From Isochrysis galbana (taxonomy: Eukaryota; Haptophyta; Isochrysidales; Isochrysidaceae): a DNA stretch of 64,000 bases. The position numbers and the translations under genes were made by a program. Each line of letters begins with the position of its first letter. Positions within the stretch are counted from its first letter, which is position 1. Location: contig CM030939.1 of NCBI GenBank assembly GCA_018136815.1, positions 4,829,419-4,893,418 on the forward strand, read 5' to 3'. Positions 20,840-29,584 of the stretch are shown here, in pieces. The notes under the pieces were generated by a model. It ran no database searches, was not told the origin of the DNA, and saw nothing but the letters and a program-made list of their open reading frames with translations.

Positions 20840-21836
20840 TCACAGCCTCGCCTCATTCCATCTGAAGGTGATGGAAGAGTAGGTATGGGAGCACAGAAAA
20901 GCTCGCACACGGCACACGGATGGTAGAGTAGATCTCGCTGCACAGCCTTGCGTGCGAGGGGTGCGTCGCGTGTGCTGGGGCTGAGTAAGGGCACGTGGCC
21001 GTGAGTCGCGCGTTTGGTGGAGCAGGCATGGGGCGATGGCGATGCGGCGGGCAGGAGGGCTTGCTTGCCACCTCGCCGCATGGCGCCCGCCGTTGGTGCT
21101 CGCAGCCTGTCGTTTGTAATTATCCTGCCATCGGGTTACCGGTTACCATCACGTAGCAAATAAACATGTCTGTAAAATGATGTCGGAGCTCGGAGCTAGC
21201 ACGCCTGCGCTAAGTCTGACACGGCACTATCCACCGCAAATACTAAATACGACACCGCCATTATGCCTTCTGCCCCGTGCTACCCCCCCTACCCCCTACC
21301 CTTTCCCCTTTCCCCTTTCCCCTGATCTCGGTCCTCTATTTTTATTTTCGAGTTCTAGGGTGCAGTCCATGTACACTACACACTACTGAGTACTACGTAC
21401 TACTGTGCCTACTGTGGACTGTGGGCTGTGGGCCCGGTGCAGGGTTTGGGTTTGGTGTGTGGTTCGGGGTTGGCCTGGTGAACGACTTTGCATCCATCAG
21501 CAGTCAGCCGGTAGGCGCGCGCATCCTATGGTTATCGTGTGCTGGCTGGTGGCTGGGGTTGGCCTAGAGCACGGTAGGCGGCGATGTTCAAGTTCAAGCG
21601 CGACTCGTACTCGTACATGCCCCAGCTTATTATCGCGCGTCCGACGTGCAAAATACCGAAAATCTGCTGTGAAAATCCCCAAAGAGAGCACCGGGCTAGC
21701 AGGAACAAACACACTGCAAAAACGAAAAAAATAAGCTCCATCTGCCAGGAGCTTGTTTCCCGCCTGCAGAAGAAAACGAGACGACATGTTGCGGCGTCAT
21801 ACTCTACCAAAAATAGAATGAGGAGAGGATGATGAT
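20840..21836. other. Spacer between glycosidase and SET genes, no gene
   Basis: Nothing supportable. Local TACTACT and GGTTTGGGTTTGG repeats lie at 21370-21480. Confidence 0.4.
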
Positions 21837-23147
21837 ATGATGATCTGGGCGTCCCGACGGACTATGGGAGCGCGAAAGAAGAGGAGAGGGATGGGCGCCC
21901 GCGGCGGCATCGCCTCGCGGCTGCGCGGCGTGCTCGAGGCCGGCGGCGTACGGCTCGAGTGCGCGGCGCCACGCGAGTACGTGCGAATGGGCCTCGGTCT
22001 CGCGGCGACTGCTCCGCTCCCACCTCACGCCCTCGCCCTCGAGGTCCCTCCTGCTGTCTGGCGGCCGCTCAGTGCCAGCCATGCAGCTGAGCAGCTGCAC
22101 GAGAGGAGCTCAGGCTGTGTGGCGAGGGCGAGCGCGGTGGTGCGTGGGAGCACATCGGCCCTCGATGCGGCACTCCTCTCCGCCCACCTCGCGCTCTCGC
22201 CACCAGGCTCCTCGGTCGCGACAATGATCGGCGACCTGGCACCAGATGTGCCGCTGCTATGGCCACCGCCGCTGCGTCGCGCGCTGCTTCACGGCACCTC
22301 GTGCTCCCTCGCCGTCGAGTCCCAGGATCAGCTCGCCTCATTGTTATGCGATGCGCTGAGTGATCTTGCCGCATGTTCGCCCAGTGAAGACGGCGCTCTC
22401 GGCGGTGGAGACTTCTACGGAGCCTTCCGGATTGCACAAGCCGTGCTTCTCTCCCGTGCGCATGCTGGCCACGGCAAACCGCTTGCGCTGGTCCCGGGTC
22501 TCGACCTTCTGAATCACGCAGGGCCGTCCGCGAATGCCGAGGTAGTACTGGACAGCCAGGACGACGCCTTTCAACTTCTGACCACGCGCGAGGTCCTCGC
22601 AGGAGAGCAGCTGACCATCGATTATGGTGCGTTGCCCTCTCACAAGTTTTTGCGCTTGTACGGCTTCCTTCCTGATATCTGTCCCATCGAGGGAAGCCAT
22701 ACAATGCCTCGCAAAGATGAGGAAGTCGTCCTACATCTGTTGCCAGCCGGCGCTCCTGGCGCAGCAGAAGCAGGCAAGGCTCTGAGGGCAAGTGGACTGC
22801 CGACTCGGGTGCCATTGCGTTGGGATGTGCCGAGGGGGGCTCAACATGCGGATGCTGCCTCAGAATCCAACAGCGAGCCTGATTCGTCCTCAGCAGTTGC
22901 ACTGCCGTTCGATGGCCTCGCCTTGTCCGAGCGCTCGGCCGCTGTGCACGTGCTCACTCGCGCTGTGATAGAGCAGCAGACGAGGTTGTCTGAAGGGCGT
23001 GAGGCTTGTGAGGTAGTTCGCGGCGCAAGTTCAAAGTTAGGTGAAAAAGCCGCAAATCGAGCCGAGCTATGCCTACAGCTCAATCGTAGAGAGATGACCT
23101 TGCTAGAGGCCGCGCGAGTCCAGCTGATGGGGCAGTCTGATGGCTGA
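21837..23147 (+). CDS. SET-domain protein methyltransferase, Rubisco LSMT/SETD3 type (436 aa)
   Basis: Single exon. The split SET domain is recognisable at its C-terminal half: ALVPGLDLLNHAGPSANAE gives the usual Pro-x-x-Asp-x-x-Asn-His, and LTIDYGALPSHKFLRLYGF gives the catalytic Asp-Tyr and the Gly-Phe that closes the substrate channel. The N-terminal SET part includes GVRLECAA and GLGLAATAPL. After residue about 290 comes the helical Rubisco-LSMT substrate-binding-like region. These enzymes transfer methyl from S-adenosylmethionine to lysine or histidine of plastid or cytosolic proteins. No clear leader: the first 25 residues are basic (RRTMGARKKRRG), and later ATGs at 21864 or 21891 are possible starts. 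Confidence 0.85.
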   Translation: MMIWASRRTMGARKKRRGMGARGGIASRLRGVLEAGGVRLECAAPREYVRMGLGLAATAPLPPHALALEVPPAVWRPLSASHAAEQLHERSSGCVARASAVVRGSTSALDAALLSAHLALSPPGSSVATMIGDLAPDVPLLWPPPLRRALLHGTSCSLAVESQDQLASLLCDALSDLAACSPSEDGALGGGDFYGAFRIAQAVLLSRAHAGHGKPLALVPGLDLLNHAGPSANAEVVLDSQDDAFQLLTTREVLAGEQLTIDYGALPSHKFLRLYGFLPDICPIEGSHTMPRKDEEVVLHLLPAGAPGAAEAGKALRASGLPTRVPLRWDVPRGAQHADAASESNSEPDSSSAVALPFDGLALSERSAAVHVLTRAVIEQQTRLSEGREACEVVRGASSKLGEKAANRAELCLQLNRREMTLLEAARVQLMGQSDG

Positions 23148-23806
23148 GTTTCACATCTATGCCGCAATCCCCTTTCCTTCGCAATAAGACGAGATTCTCA
23201 TGCTTCTTGTGAACGGCACGTCCCTTCCTTTTTTGCGCATATTGGATTGCGAAAACGACGTCAGCCGCCCCTGCACATATGGCGTTCGCAGTGGTTTGCT
23301 GTTGATGTCGCTCCGCTCAATGAAGTGCCTTCATGATCATGATTAGCCCCCCGCTTGTTCCTCGATGCCGATGTCCGAGGGGATGACTTCTTGTATCTTG
23401 GCTATGATTTTTTTTTGCGCGCTGCGCCCCGTTGGTGTGCATGTCACCCTCTCGTCCTCTCCGTTGTGTCTACTGTGTACCCTGATTTCTTTCTAAGCTG
23501 TGCTAACAACCACTCCGTCACTCTAATCTCACTTCCACTTTTGTCCACGTCCCAATAGAGAAGGGAAATGGGGATGTAATGGTGAGCATGGCGTCCGCTC
23601 CAGCCCACACCGTCACTGTGGTGCTGTCGCATCCGCGATCAACCTTTTTGTTTTACGAGTCGTCTGCGTTTTATGCCCCCTCCTTGTAGGCTAGGCACCG
23701 TTGGAGAATCTCGCTTCCGCCTACATTCTACATTCTGCCTTCCACCTTCTTTGCCCTCGACTCCTTTGTCGCCTACCTTGTCGCTGTCAGAGCAAGGCTG
23801 ATCTCA
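23148..23806. other. Downstream flank of the SET gene, no gene
   Basis: Nothing supportable is seen. Confidence 0.4.
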
Positions 23807-23961
23807 AAGTCGCGTTCCGTCAAAAGAGGGCCAGGTTGTTTTTTTTTCTTATCCACATGTGCCTGTTTTCTTTTTGGGTAGCCACACTAATATTATTATT
23901 ACGAAGATGATGAGTACAAAACGAATCACGCTCCCCCCCCTCTCTACACACGCGGTAACCC

Positions 23962-24607
23962 CTACGCGGGCTGAGTTTTCATCTTCTTCGTCTTTTTCTC
24001 ACATCCCTCTTCCTCGATGTCGTTCTGCTGGCAGGCGACGATGTCGCTTGGCTGATCTTGGGTGGCGAGGTCCGTGACGCGTGCGAGGACGGCCTTCTTG
24101 TTCTCCATGTAGAGTTTGCCAGCTGCTCGGTGCACTTGCACCATGGACCATGGGATCCGTTTCAGCGTACGCGACCGCCATGATGTATTCCATGCAGAGG
24201 TACGCGACGGCGGCCTCGTCTCCAATGTACTTGGTTTTGGGGATCCTGTCGTACTCGTCGGAGTAGTCGCCGACGAGCATGAGGTTTGCCTTGCACCAAC
24301 GGCCCATGTATGGCTTGATGAGTGCCCACATCGACGGGTAGCGTTCCTTGGCCAGATCCACGCGGAAGTCTCCACATCCACGGCCCATGCCAGAGGCTGT
24401 GACGAGCAGCATCGCCAGGATGGCGCCGCTCATGCCCTCCTCCATGTGTTCGCAGAACCTGAAGGCTGGGCTGCGGACCTCCTCGTAGGTGCGGTGACCG
24501 AGTCGCTTGGCGATGAAGACAAAGTACTGGCCCATGGCGAAGGAGCGAGGCTTGTGGAGGAGGTTCAGCCGTGAGTACGAGGACGAGGAAGTGGCAACAA
24601 GCACCAA
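23962..24607 (-). pseudogene. ORF of the inverted-repeat element, family not recognised
   Basis: A frame from 24607 reads MVLVATSSSSYSRL and continues through FRFCEHMEEGMSGAILAML, GCGDFRVDLAKERYPSMW and YIGDEAAVAYLCMEYIM to AETDPMVHG. The reading then continues in a neighbouring frame (AAGKLYMENKKAVLARVTDL) to a basic end, EKKTKKMKTQPA. The break near 24135 is a shift of one frame and may be a decay mark or a short unseen intron. The basic tail recurs in the second copy at 55043-55120, so this is element-encoded. I cannot say whether it is a transposase. Confidence 0.5.
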
Positions 24608-25191
24608 ACTTGCAGAAAAATTTGCAAAAGGATTGACCTGGGCCTAGTGGGGAAGGAGATGTCTGAGTGGGGGCGCTATACCCTTGCGCTAGGCATGGGC
24701 AGCGACGCCGCCTCAAGACATGTCCTCCCTCTGGTCTTGAGTCGAAATTTTGGTGTTTGAATCCGAGGGCGAGGGGGTTTGTGCTTCTTGGGTTGGTTGT
24801 AGTGGGATGAGGGAGTGGGAGATGGAGTGAAGTGTTGAAAGAGGGCCCAAGGCAGGGCACTGAGTTGTCATGGATTAGCTTTGTACTCATCTTAGTAATA
24901 ATAATACTCACTGGAGGAATTGTTGTGAACCTAAAAAGAAAACAAGCACTCTGAGTGAAAAAAATGAACACCTGGTCCTCTTTTGACGGAACTAGGGGCT
25001 GACAAGAGTTGCTCGCTCAGACCCTCAAAATTGCTCCAAAAAGTTGCTCCGAGTTGCTTGGAAAGGGGGCAAAGTTGCTCGCAAGTTGCTCGCAGTTGCT
25101 CGGAGTTTCGCAGCGCGCGAGCCGCACGTACGTGTTCGCCGTGGGGTCGGGTGGGGTCCGTGTCGCACCATCCCGTGCCAAACTTCATGCA

Positions 25192-25840
25192 CTAGTCACT
25201 AGTGTCTCCTCTTTGGGTTGTTGGGTTGTTTGGGCCATCTGTTGGCCCTTGTTCGTATGCTTGTCTGTGTTGTTGGGTCTCTTGGGCTTCTGCCCTTCCA
25301 GCCTCTCGCGCGCTCGTGGCGTGCTCGCGGTCTCGCCTCCTCTTGGTGTTGGGGGGTCCCCCTCTCCTGACGTCTCCATTGGTGCTGATGTCTCCCTCCC
25401 TGGGGGTCAAGACTTGTTGCATGCCTGCTGCAACGGTTTGTTGCGACATTCCCCCAAGGGAGTCATGTCTAGAATGGCGCCGGTCCGGCCCCTCGTGCCG
25501 GAGCACGAGGGCGGTATCGCGGCTGTGTAGGGGCCAGGCCCGGGGGCCTTCCCTGATGGATCGTCCAGCTGGTATGGTGTGACTGGGGAGGCTGTGGAGG
25601 GTGAGGTGTGTGTGCTGCATGCTGGCTGCTGCCAGCATGCAGGCTTTGGTCGCTCTGTTCTTGGTGATGCCGGTGCGCAGCCCGTTGGCTCCTGCGCCCA
25701 CCTGGTCGGGCGGGTCGTCTTGACGCGGTCGCTTCGGCGACATGGGGGTGTCCATGAGTGCTTCGTCTATCGCGGCGAGGGCGGCGGCAGCGAGTGCGGG
25801 AGGCGGCGCGCGCTCCATGACCCTATCAGTTTACTGATAG
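25192..25840 (-). mobile_element. Hairpin-ATG retroposon copy with 208-aa ORF
   Basis: Read on the minus strand it starts with the perfect hairpin CTATCAGT-AA-ACTGATAG (25840-25823), four bases, then ATG at 25818. The ORF is MERAPPPALAAAALAAIDEA, continuing with basic and proline-rich sequence (SPKRPRQDDPPD; NTKRRRDREHA). It resembles nothing definite, but a retroposon ORF1-like N-terminus is plausible. The same MERAP start follows the hairpin at 38932. It is nested in the hAT. Confidence 0.5.
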
Positions 25841-25852
25841 TTGACCAGTAGT

Positions 25853-26014
25853 CTACAGAGAACCAAACATACATTGGACCTTGTCGTGCTCGTCCGCCAC
25901 GTGCCACCGCGCCGAGTGCCCGCTGCCAGCGGTGGTGGAGAGGAGAATGGACGGAAGCGCGTCATCCATGTCGCTGCTCTCGCTCTCGCCGTAGTCGACG
26001 ATACGGAAGGACAT
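25853..26014 (-). CDS. Possible first exon of the hAT's transposase
   Basis: Frame MSFRIVDYGESESSDMDDAL..., acidic then HSARWHVADEHDKVQC. It ends at a possible splice donor (CAAT-GTATGT). Its position just inside the element end suits a transposase start, but no downstream exon with hAT motifs remains, so this is tentative. Confidence 0.25.
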   Translation of the reverse strand: MSFRIVDYGESESSDMDDALPSILLSTTAGSGHSARWHVADEHDKVQCMFGSL

Positions 26015-26406
26015 GATACTGGGTTGTCGGCGAGGAGCGAGGAGCGAGGAGAGAGAGAAGGGGTGTGGAGGGGTGCTGTGAAACGACATCTGCCTCGACC
26101 TCGTTCTTTCACATAAACGCAGTCGCGCAGTCGTGCAAGTGCCGAGCAAGTACCCACTTGCGCTCCCCCCCCCCCCCGCACTTGCGCCGCGGCACCCCCC
26201 CCTCTCTAAGTCTCTAAGTTCTAACTAAGTTACTAACTAATAACTAAGGGGTAAAAAGTAGTAAAGTTGCTCGGTAAGTTGCTCGAGTTGCTCGATGTTG
26301 CCCGTGACCCTTAAAGATGCTGCGAGTTGCTCGCACGCTCAAACACCCCAAAGTTGCTCCAAAAGTTGCCGGCAACTCTTGTCAGCCCCTAGACGGAACG
26401 CGACTT

Positions 26407-26696
26407 AAATAATGGATATTGGAGCTGCACTATTTTTTTTCAGTTTTTCCACTTCATTCATGTCTAGATCACCGAATCTATGGGCTGTTCGGTCATCCAA
26501 GGGTGGGGGGGAATATCCCTCAGAGTGCCCTGAGAGCTTGGGGGCCATGGATGAGCGGGTAGCGAGCAGTTGACAAAAGAAAGTGTGGAAGCTCCAATTT
26601 TGGCGCTTCGGCAGTAAGGAGTTAAAGTAGAAAGAGCAGGGTCGGTCGATCTTCTCTCTCTTCTCCCGTGTGCTCTTTCTCTCTCATCACACGCAC
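26407..26696. promoter_or_regulatory. Upstream region of the FKBP gene
   Basis: Holds no gene. A pyrimidine-rich leader (CTTCTCTCTCTTCTCCCG, then CTCTTTCTCTCTC) directly precedes the ATG, as for several genes in the window. Confidence 0.3.
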
Positions 26697-27392
26697 ATGC
26701 GCTGCGCGTCGGTGAGGCTGGCGGCGCTCTCGCTCGCGGCGGCGTGGGTGCAGCCAAGTAGCGCGTGGAGTGGTGCGGGCCAGGCACGCCTGTTCGTGCC
26801 AGCTACGCACTGTGCGCGCTTCGCGCCGATCCGCGCGAGCGACAAGTGGAAGAGCAGCGCCTCGGGCCTCAAGTACCTGGAGGTTAGAGAGGGCGACGGT
26901 GAGGTTCCTCGGCCTGACAGCCGTGTCGCCGTACAGTACACAGCGAAGATCGCCTCTGGCGAGCTCGCTGGCCAAATCTACGATGGCACACGCCCGCCCT
27001 ACGGCAACGGTGAGCCCTACGTATTCAAGCTGGGCAATGGGCGCGTGATCAAGGGCTGGGAGGAGGGAGTCTCTACAATGCGCGTCGGCGGACGCCGGAC
27101 ACTGGCCATCCCAAACGCCCTCGGCTACGGCCGGCTTGCGTACGTGGGCAGCAAGCAGCGCGTGCCTCCTGGCGCCGACCTTGAGATTGACATCGAGCTC
27201 GTCGGCGTGTATGGCAGTGTCGACTTCTCTTGGACGCAGCGCATTTTTACGCTAGAAAACGCTGGACCCTTCGCCATCTTGCTGGTGGTTGGGATCTTCC
27301 AGTTCCTAGCGGCCCTGCCGCCAGGTGACTTGCCACCGTGGCTTGCCGACCTCATCCCCAAGGTGCTAGGTTCGCAATACCAAAGATACTGA
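26697..27392 (+). CDS. Plastid-type FKBP peptidyl-prolyl isomerase with C-terminal membrane segment (231 aa)
   Basis: Catalyses cis-trans isomerisation of X-Pro bonds. Residues 1-40 are a hydrophobic signal peptide (LAALSLAAAW, then PSSAWSG) followed by a basic, hydroxylated stretch, fitting bipartite import into a secondary plastid. The FKBP domain runs from about 50 to 165: VAVQYTAK, YDGTRPPYGNGEPYVFKLG, RVIKGWEEGVSTMRVGGRRT, NALGYG and LEIDIELVGV. The conserved Tyr, Asp, Phe, Val-Ile and Trp pocket residues are present. After the domain, AGPFAILLVVGIFQFLAAL is a probable membrane helix, so it may be thylakoid- or envelope-bound. An ATG at 26670 would add nine residues and weaken the signal peptide, so 26697 is preferred. 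Confidence 0.88.
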   Translation: MRCASVRLAALSLAAAWVQPSSAWSGAGQARLFVPATHCARFAPIRASDKWKSSASGLKYLEVREGDGEVPRPDSRVAVQYTAKIASGELAGQIYDGTRPPYGNGEPYVFKLGNGRVIKGWEEGVSTMRVGGRRTLAIPNALGYGRLAYVGSKQRVPPGADLEIDIELVGVYGSVDFSWTQRIFTLENAGPFAILLVVGIFQFLAALPPGDLPPWLADLIPKVLGSQYQRY

Positions 27393-28123
27393 CCTCGCGT
27401 GGCAAGGACGCATCTCCTCTCAATGGTCAAAGTGGCTAGGCGTAGTGGTATGTTGCACAGGAGAGCTTGTTGGATGGCACACGGCGCAATCTGTAATCGC
27501 CTAATATATGCTTAAGTGCTGTCCGGCCGCCTCACTGAGGCTGTGAACCGCTGAGACGCCACAAGCGCATGCGTGCCACGTGCCAATGCTTTTCCTCGTA
27601 CATCAGCTTGCATGTCTTGGCCTTGGTAGGTAGGCCGATCTCCGCTACGTCCGTTATTCACAATGGGAGTCCTGGGGAGTCCTGGCTCCGCCACGCTGCT
27701 GTTACAGGATGGATAAGAAAGGAGGGACCTGGGCTGTGAGGTACAAAATGTATAGCACTCCACGCCGAAATGCACAAATTCACGGCATCCACCTAATCCA
27801 CGTTGAGCGAAGGAACACCCGCGGGAACCGGGCTGCGAGGGTAGGCGCACAAATGTGCAGCATCCTCGCAAGCCACGCCCGCAATATGCTTGCGGACTAA
27901 TGTTGGCATCCATCCCCTTTTTCTATGCGCAAACAATTATCGTAGTTAAACTGTAAGCTGATAGTGTCATGGTAGCGCGCGCAGCTCCCCCCTCCCATCT
28001 TGCCGCCGACGCCGACCCCGCCGAGACGGACAATCTGCTCATGGACACGGCACCGCCGAGGCGCCGCTCGCTCGTGCACCGCCGATCGGCGTCCAAACAA
28101 CTTTTGGGACCCAACAATGAACT
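27393..28123. other. Downstream flank of FKBP, no firm gene
   Basis: A short frame at 27969-28126 (MVARAAPPSHLAADADPA...) is cut by the MITE and could be a first exon. Nothing confirms it. Confidence 0.35.
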
Positions 28124-28306
28124 CCTAGATGGGAAATACGTATTTACCGTATTTGGCCAGAGACCAAATACATATGTATTTGGCTGTATTTGAAGCGTGT
28201 CCTGGGTAGTGGGCCTCGAATGTATTTCAAATGTATTTGGCCGGAGGCCAAATACATATGTATTTGGCTGTATTTGCAAGCCCCTGCACCGTATTTCCCA
28301 TCTAAG
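28124..28306. mobile_element. 183-bp MITE of the CCTAGATG family with 8-bp target duplication
   Basis: Inverted ends C(C/T)TAGATGGGAAATACG. The flanks are duplicated as AATGAACT at 28116-28123 and 28307-28314. The inside is made almost wholly of GTATTTGGCC, CAAATACATATGTATTTGG and related iterons, arranged as two near-copies of about 60 bases. It encodes nothing and would be moved by a transposase like that partly seen at 15736-16565. Confidence 0.9.
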
Positions 28307-28957
28307 AATGAACTATCTCTTAAGCGGCGAAGCACCTTGGGAGGTGCGAGGTGCGGAGGTGCTGCGTGCTGCACGTCGCATTTGCCTCGACGACGGGGTG
28401 ACTTTAAAAATATATGGAACGTCCATTTACCGTAATATATATGGAGCTCAGAGCACTCAACTGTCGCGAAGCACCTTCAAAGGTGCTTTCTGCCGCCGCT
28501 GAAGAGATAAAATCCAATCGGATCTGAAGATGGAAGATGAGGAGCGTGAAGTGTGAAGCGATGAAGCGATCGCAAGGCACATAAAACAAAACCCCAGAGA
28601 AGCCATCCGACCACCAGCGAGGGCGGCCATGGCGACGCCCCCCCCCCCCTCCCCTTTCCTCTCTCCCCCTCTCCCCTTTTCCCCCTCTCTCCCCCTCCCC
28701 TTCCCTCTCTCCCCCTCCCCTTCCCTCTCTCCCCCTCCCCTTCCCTCTCTCCCCTTCCCCTCTCTCCCCTTTCTTTCCCCTCTCTCTCCCTCTCCCCTTC
28801 CCCCTCTCTTCCCTTTCCCCTCTCTCTCCTTCCCCCTTCCTCCTCCCTCCCCTCTCCCCTTCTTCCCCTTCCCCCCTTCCCTCTCCCCCTTCGCCTTCCC
28901 TTCGCGCCTCTCGGGCGAGCGCGGGAACAGCGGAAGAGGAGAGAGAGCGAGAGAGCT

Positions 28958-29008
<51 letters not shown>

Positions 29009-29584
29009 ATGTGATGTGCTGTGTAACCTACACTCTTCAGAGAAAAGACATGTAATCTGCTGTGTAACATACCACCTTCAGGGGTACTTTTCTCTGTGCA
29101 GATTCACGAACTCGGAACCTTTCACTACGTGCACACAGAGTGCGAGGTGCTCGTGATGGGAGAGTTGGGCTCCTGTCCTCGGCAGCAGCCTCTCATCCCT
29201 CCCTCTCGCTCTCTTCTCTCTCTCTCTCTCCCTTCTCTCTCACTCTCTAGTTTCTCTCTCTCTCATCTCTCTTCTCTCTCTACTCTCTCTCTCTCTCCGC
29301 CGCTCTCGATGGGATCGCTCCCTCTCAACTGCCCCCCCCCCGCCCCCCCCCGCCCCCCTTCCCCCCGCCCCTCCCCCCCCACGCCACGCCACGCCACGGC
29401 GCGATCCCCCCCCAGCCCCCCCAGCCCCCCCGCCCCACCCCCCGCCCCCGCGCCGCCCCGCCCGCGCCCCTCCGGCCCTCGTACCCCCCCCCCCTCTCCC
29501 TATCTAGAGTATCCACCTCTTCTCTCTTCCCTTCCCTCCCCCTCCCCCCCGCCTCCCCCCTCCCCCGGGCGGCGCCGTGCGGTG
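28307..29584. repeat. Low-complexity region upstream of the nucleoporin
   Basis: CCCTCTCCCC tract at 28635-28905, GAGA tract at 28955-29005, CTCT tract at 29200-29310 and C-rich tract at 29330-29570. A small direct repeat (GAGGATGTGATGTGCTGTGTAACCT-like, 29005 and 29045) lies between. No gene. Confidence 0.7.

Larger units (their letters stand above)
24993..26391 (-). mobile_element. hAT transposon copy, 1399 bp, with 8-bp target duplication
   Basis: Perfect terminal inverted repeats TAGGGGCTGACAAGAGTTG. The target duplication is GACGGAAC at 24985-24992 and 26392-26399. Many AGTTGCTC iterons lie within 110 bases of each end. It is inserted in the right inverted repeat of the 23807-26406 element, so it is younger than that element. 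The interior carries a possible first transposase exon (26014-25853) and a hairpin-ATG retroposon copy (25192-25840). Confidence 0.93.
23807..26406 (-). mobile_element. Inverted-repeat element carrying an unrecognised ORF, split by a hAT
   Basis: The left end at 23807 (AAGTCGCGTTCCGTCAAAAG) is mirrored at the right end, where the same sequence is interrupted by the hAT at 24993-26391. Removing that insertion gives inverted repeats of about 110 bases. They share TGTTTTCTTTTT, TATTATTATTAC and AAGATGAGTACAAA, with roughly three quarters identity. Long inverted repeats resemble MULE-type elements, but no target duplication is clear. A partial second copy lies at 54892-55125, and a further end relic at 48660-48690 (CCTCTTTCGACGGCACGCG). 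Confidence 0.7.

Noticed and set aside
25192-25818. Host gene for the 208-residue MERAP ORF
   Set aside because: It lies inside the hAT insertion and begins right after the retroposon hairpin, so it belongs to mobile DNA.
28629-29156. Pro/Ser-rich 175-residue ORF
   Set aside because: It is the CCCTCTCC tract translated; no conserved feature.
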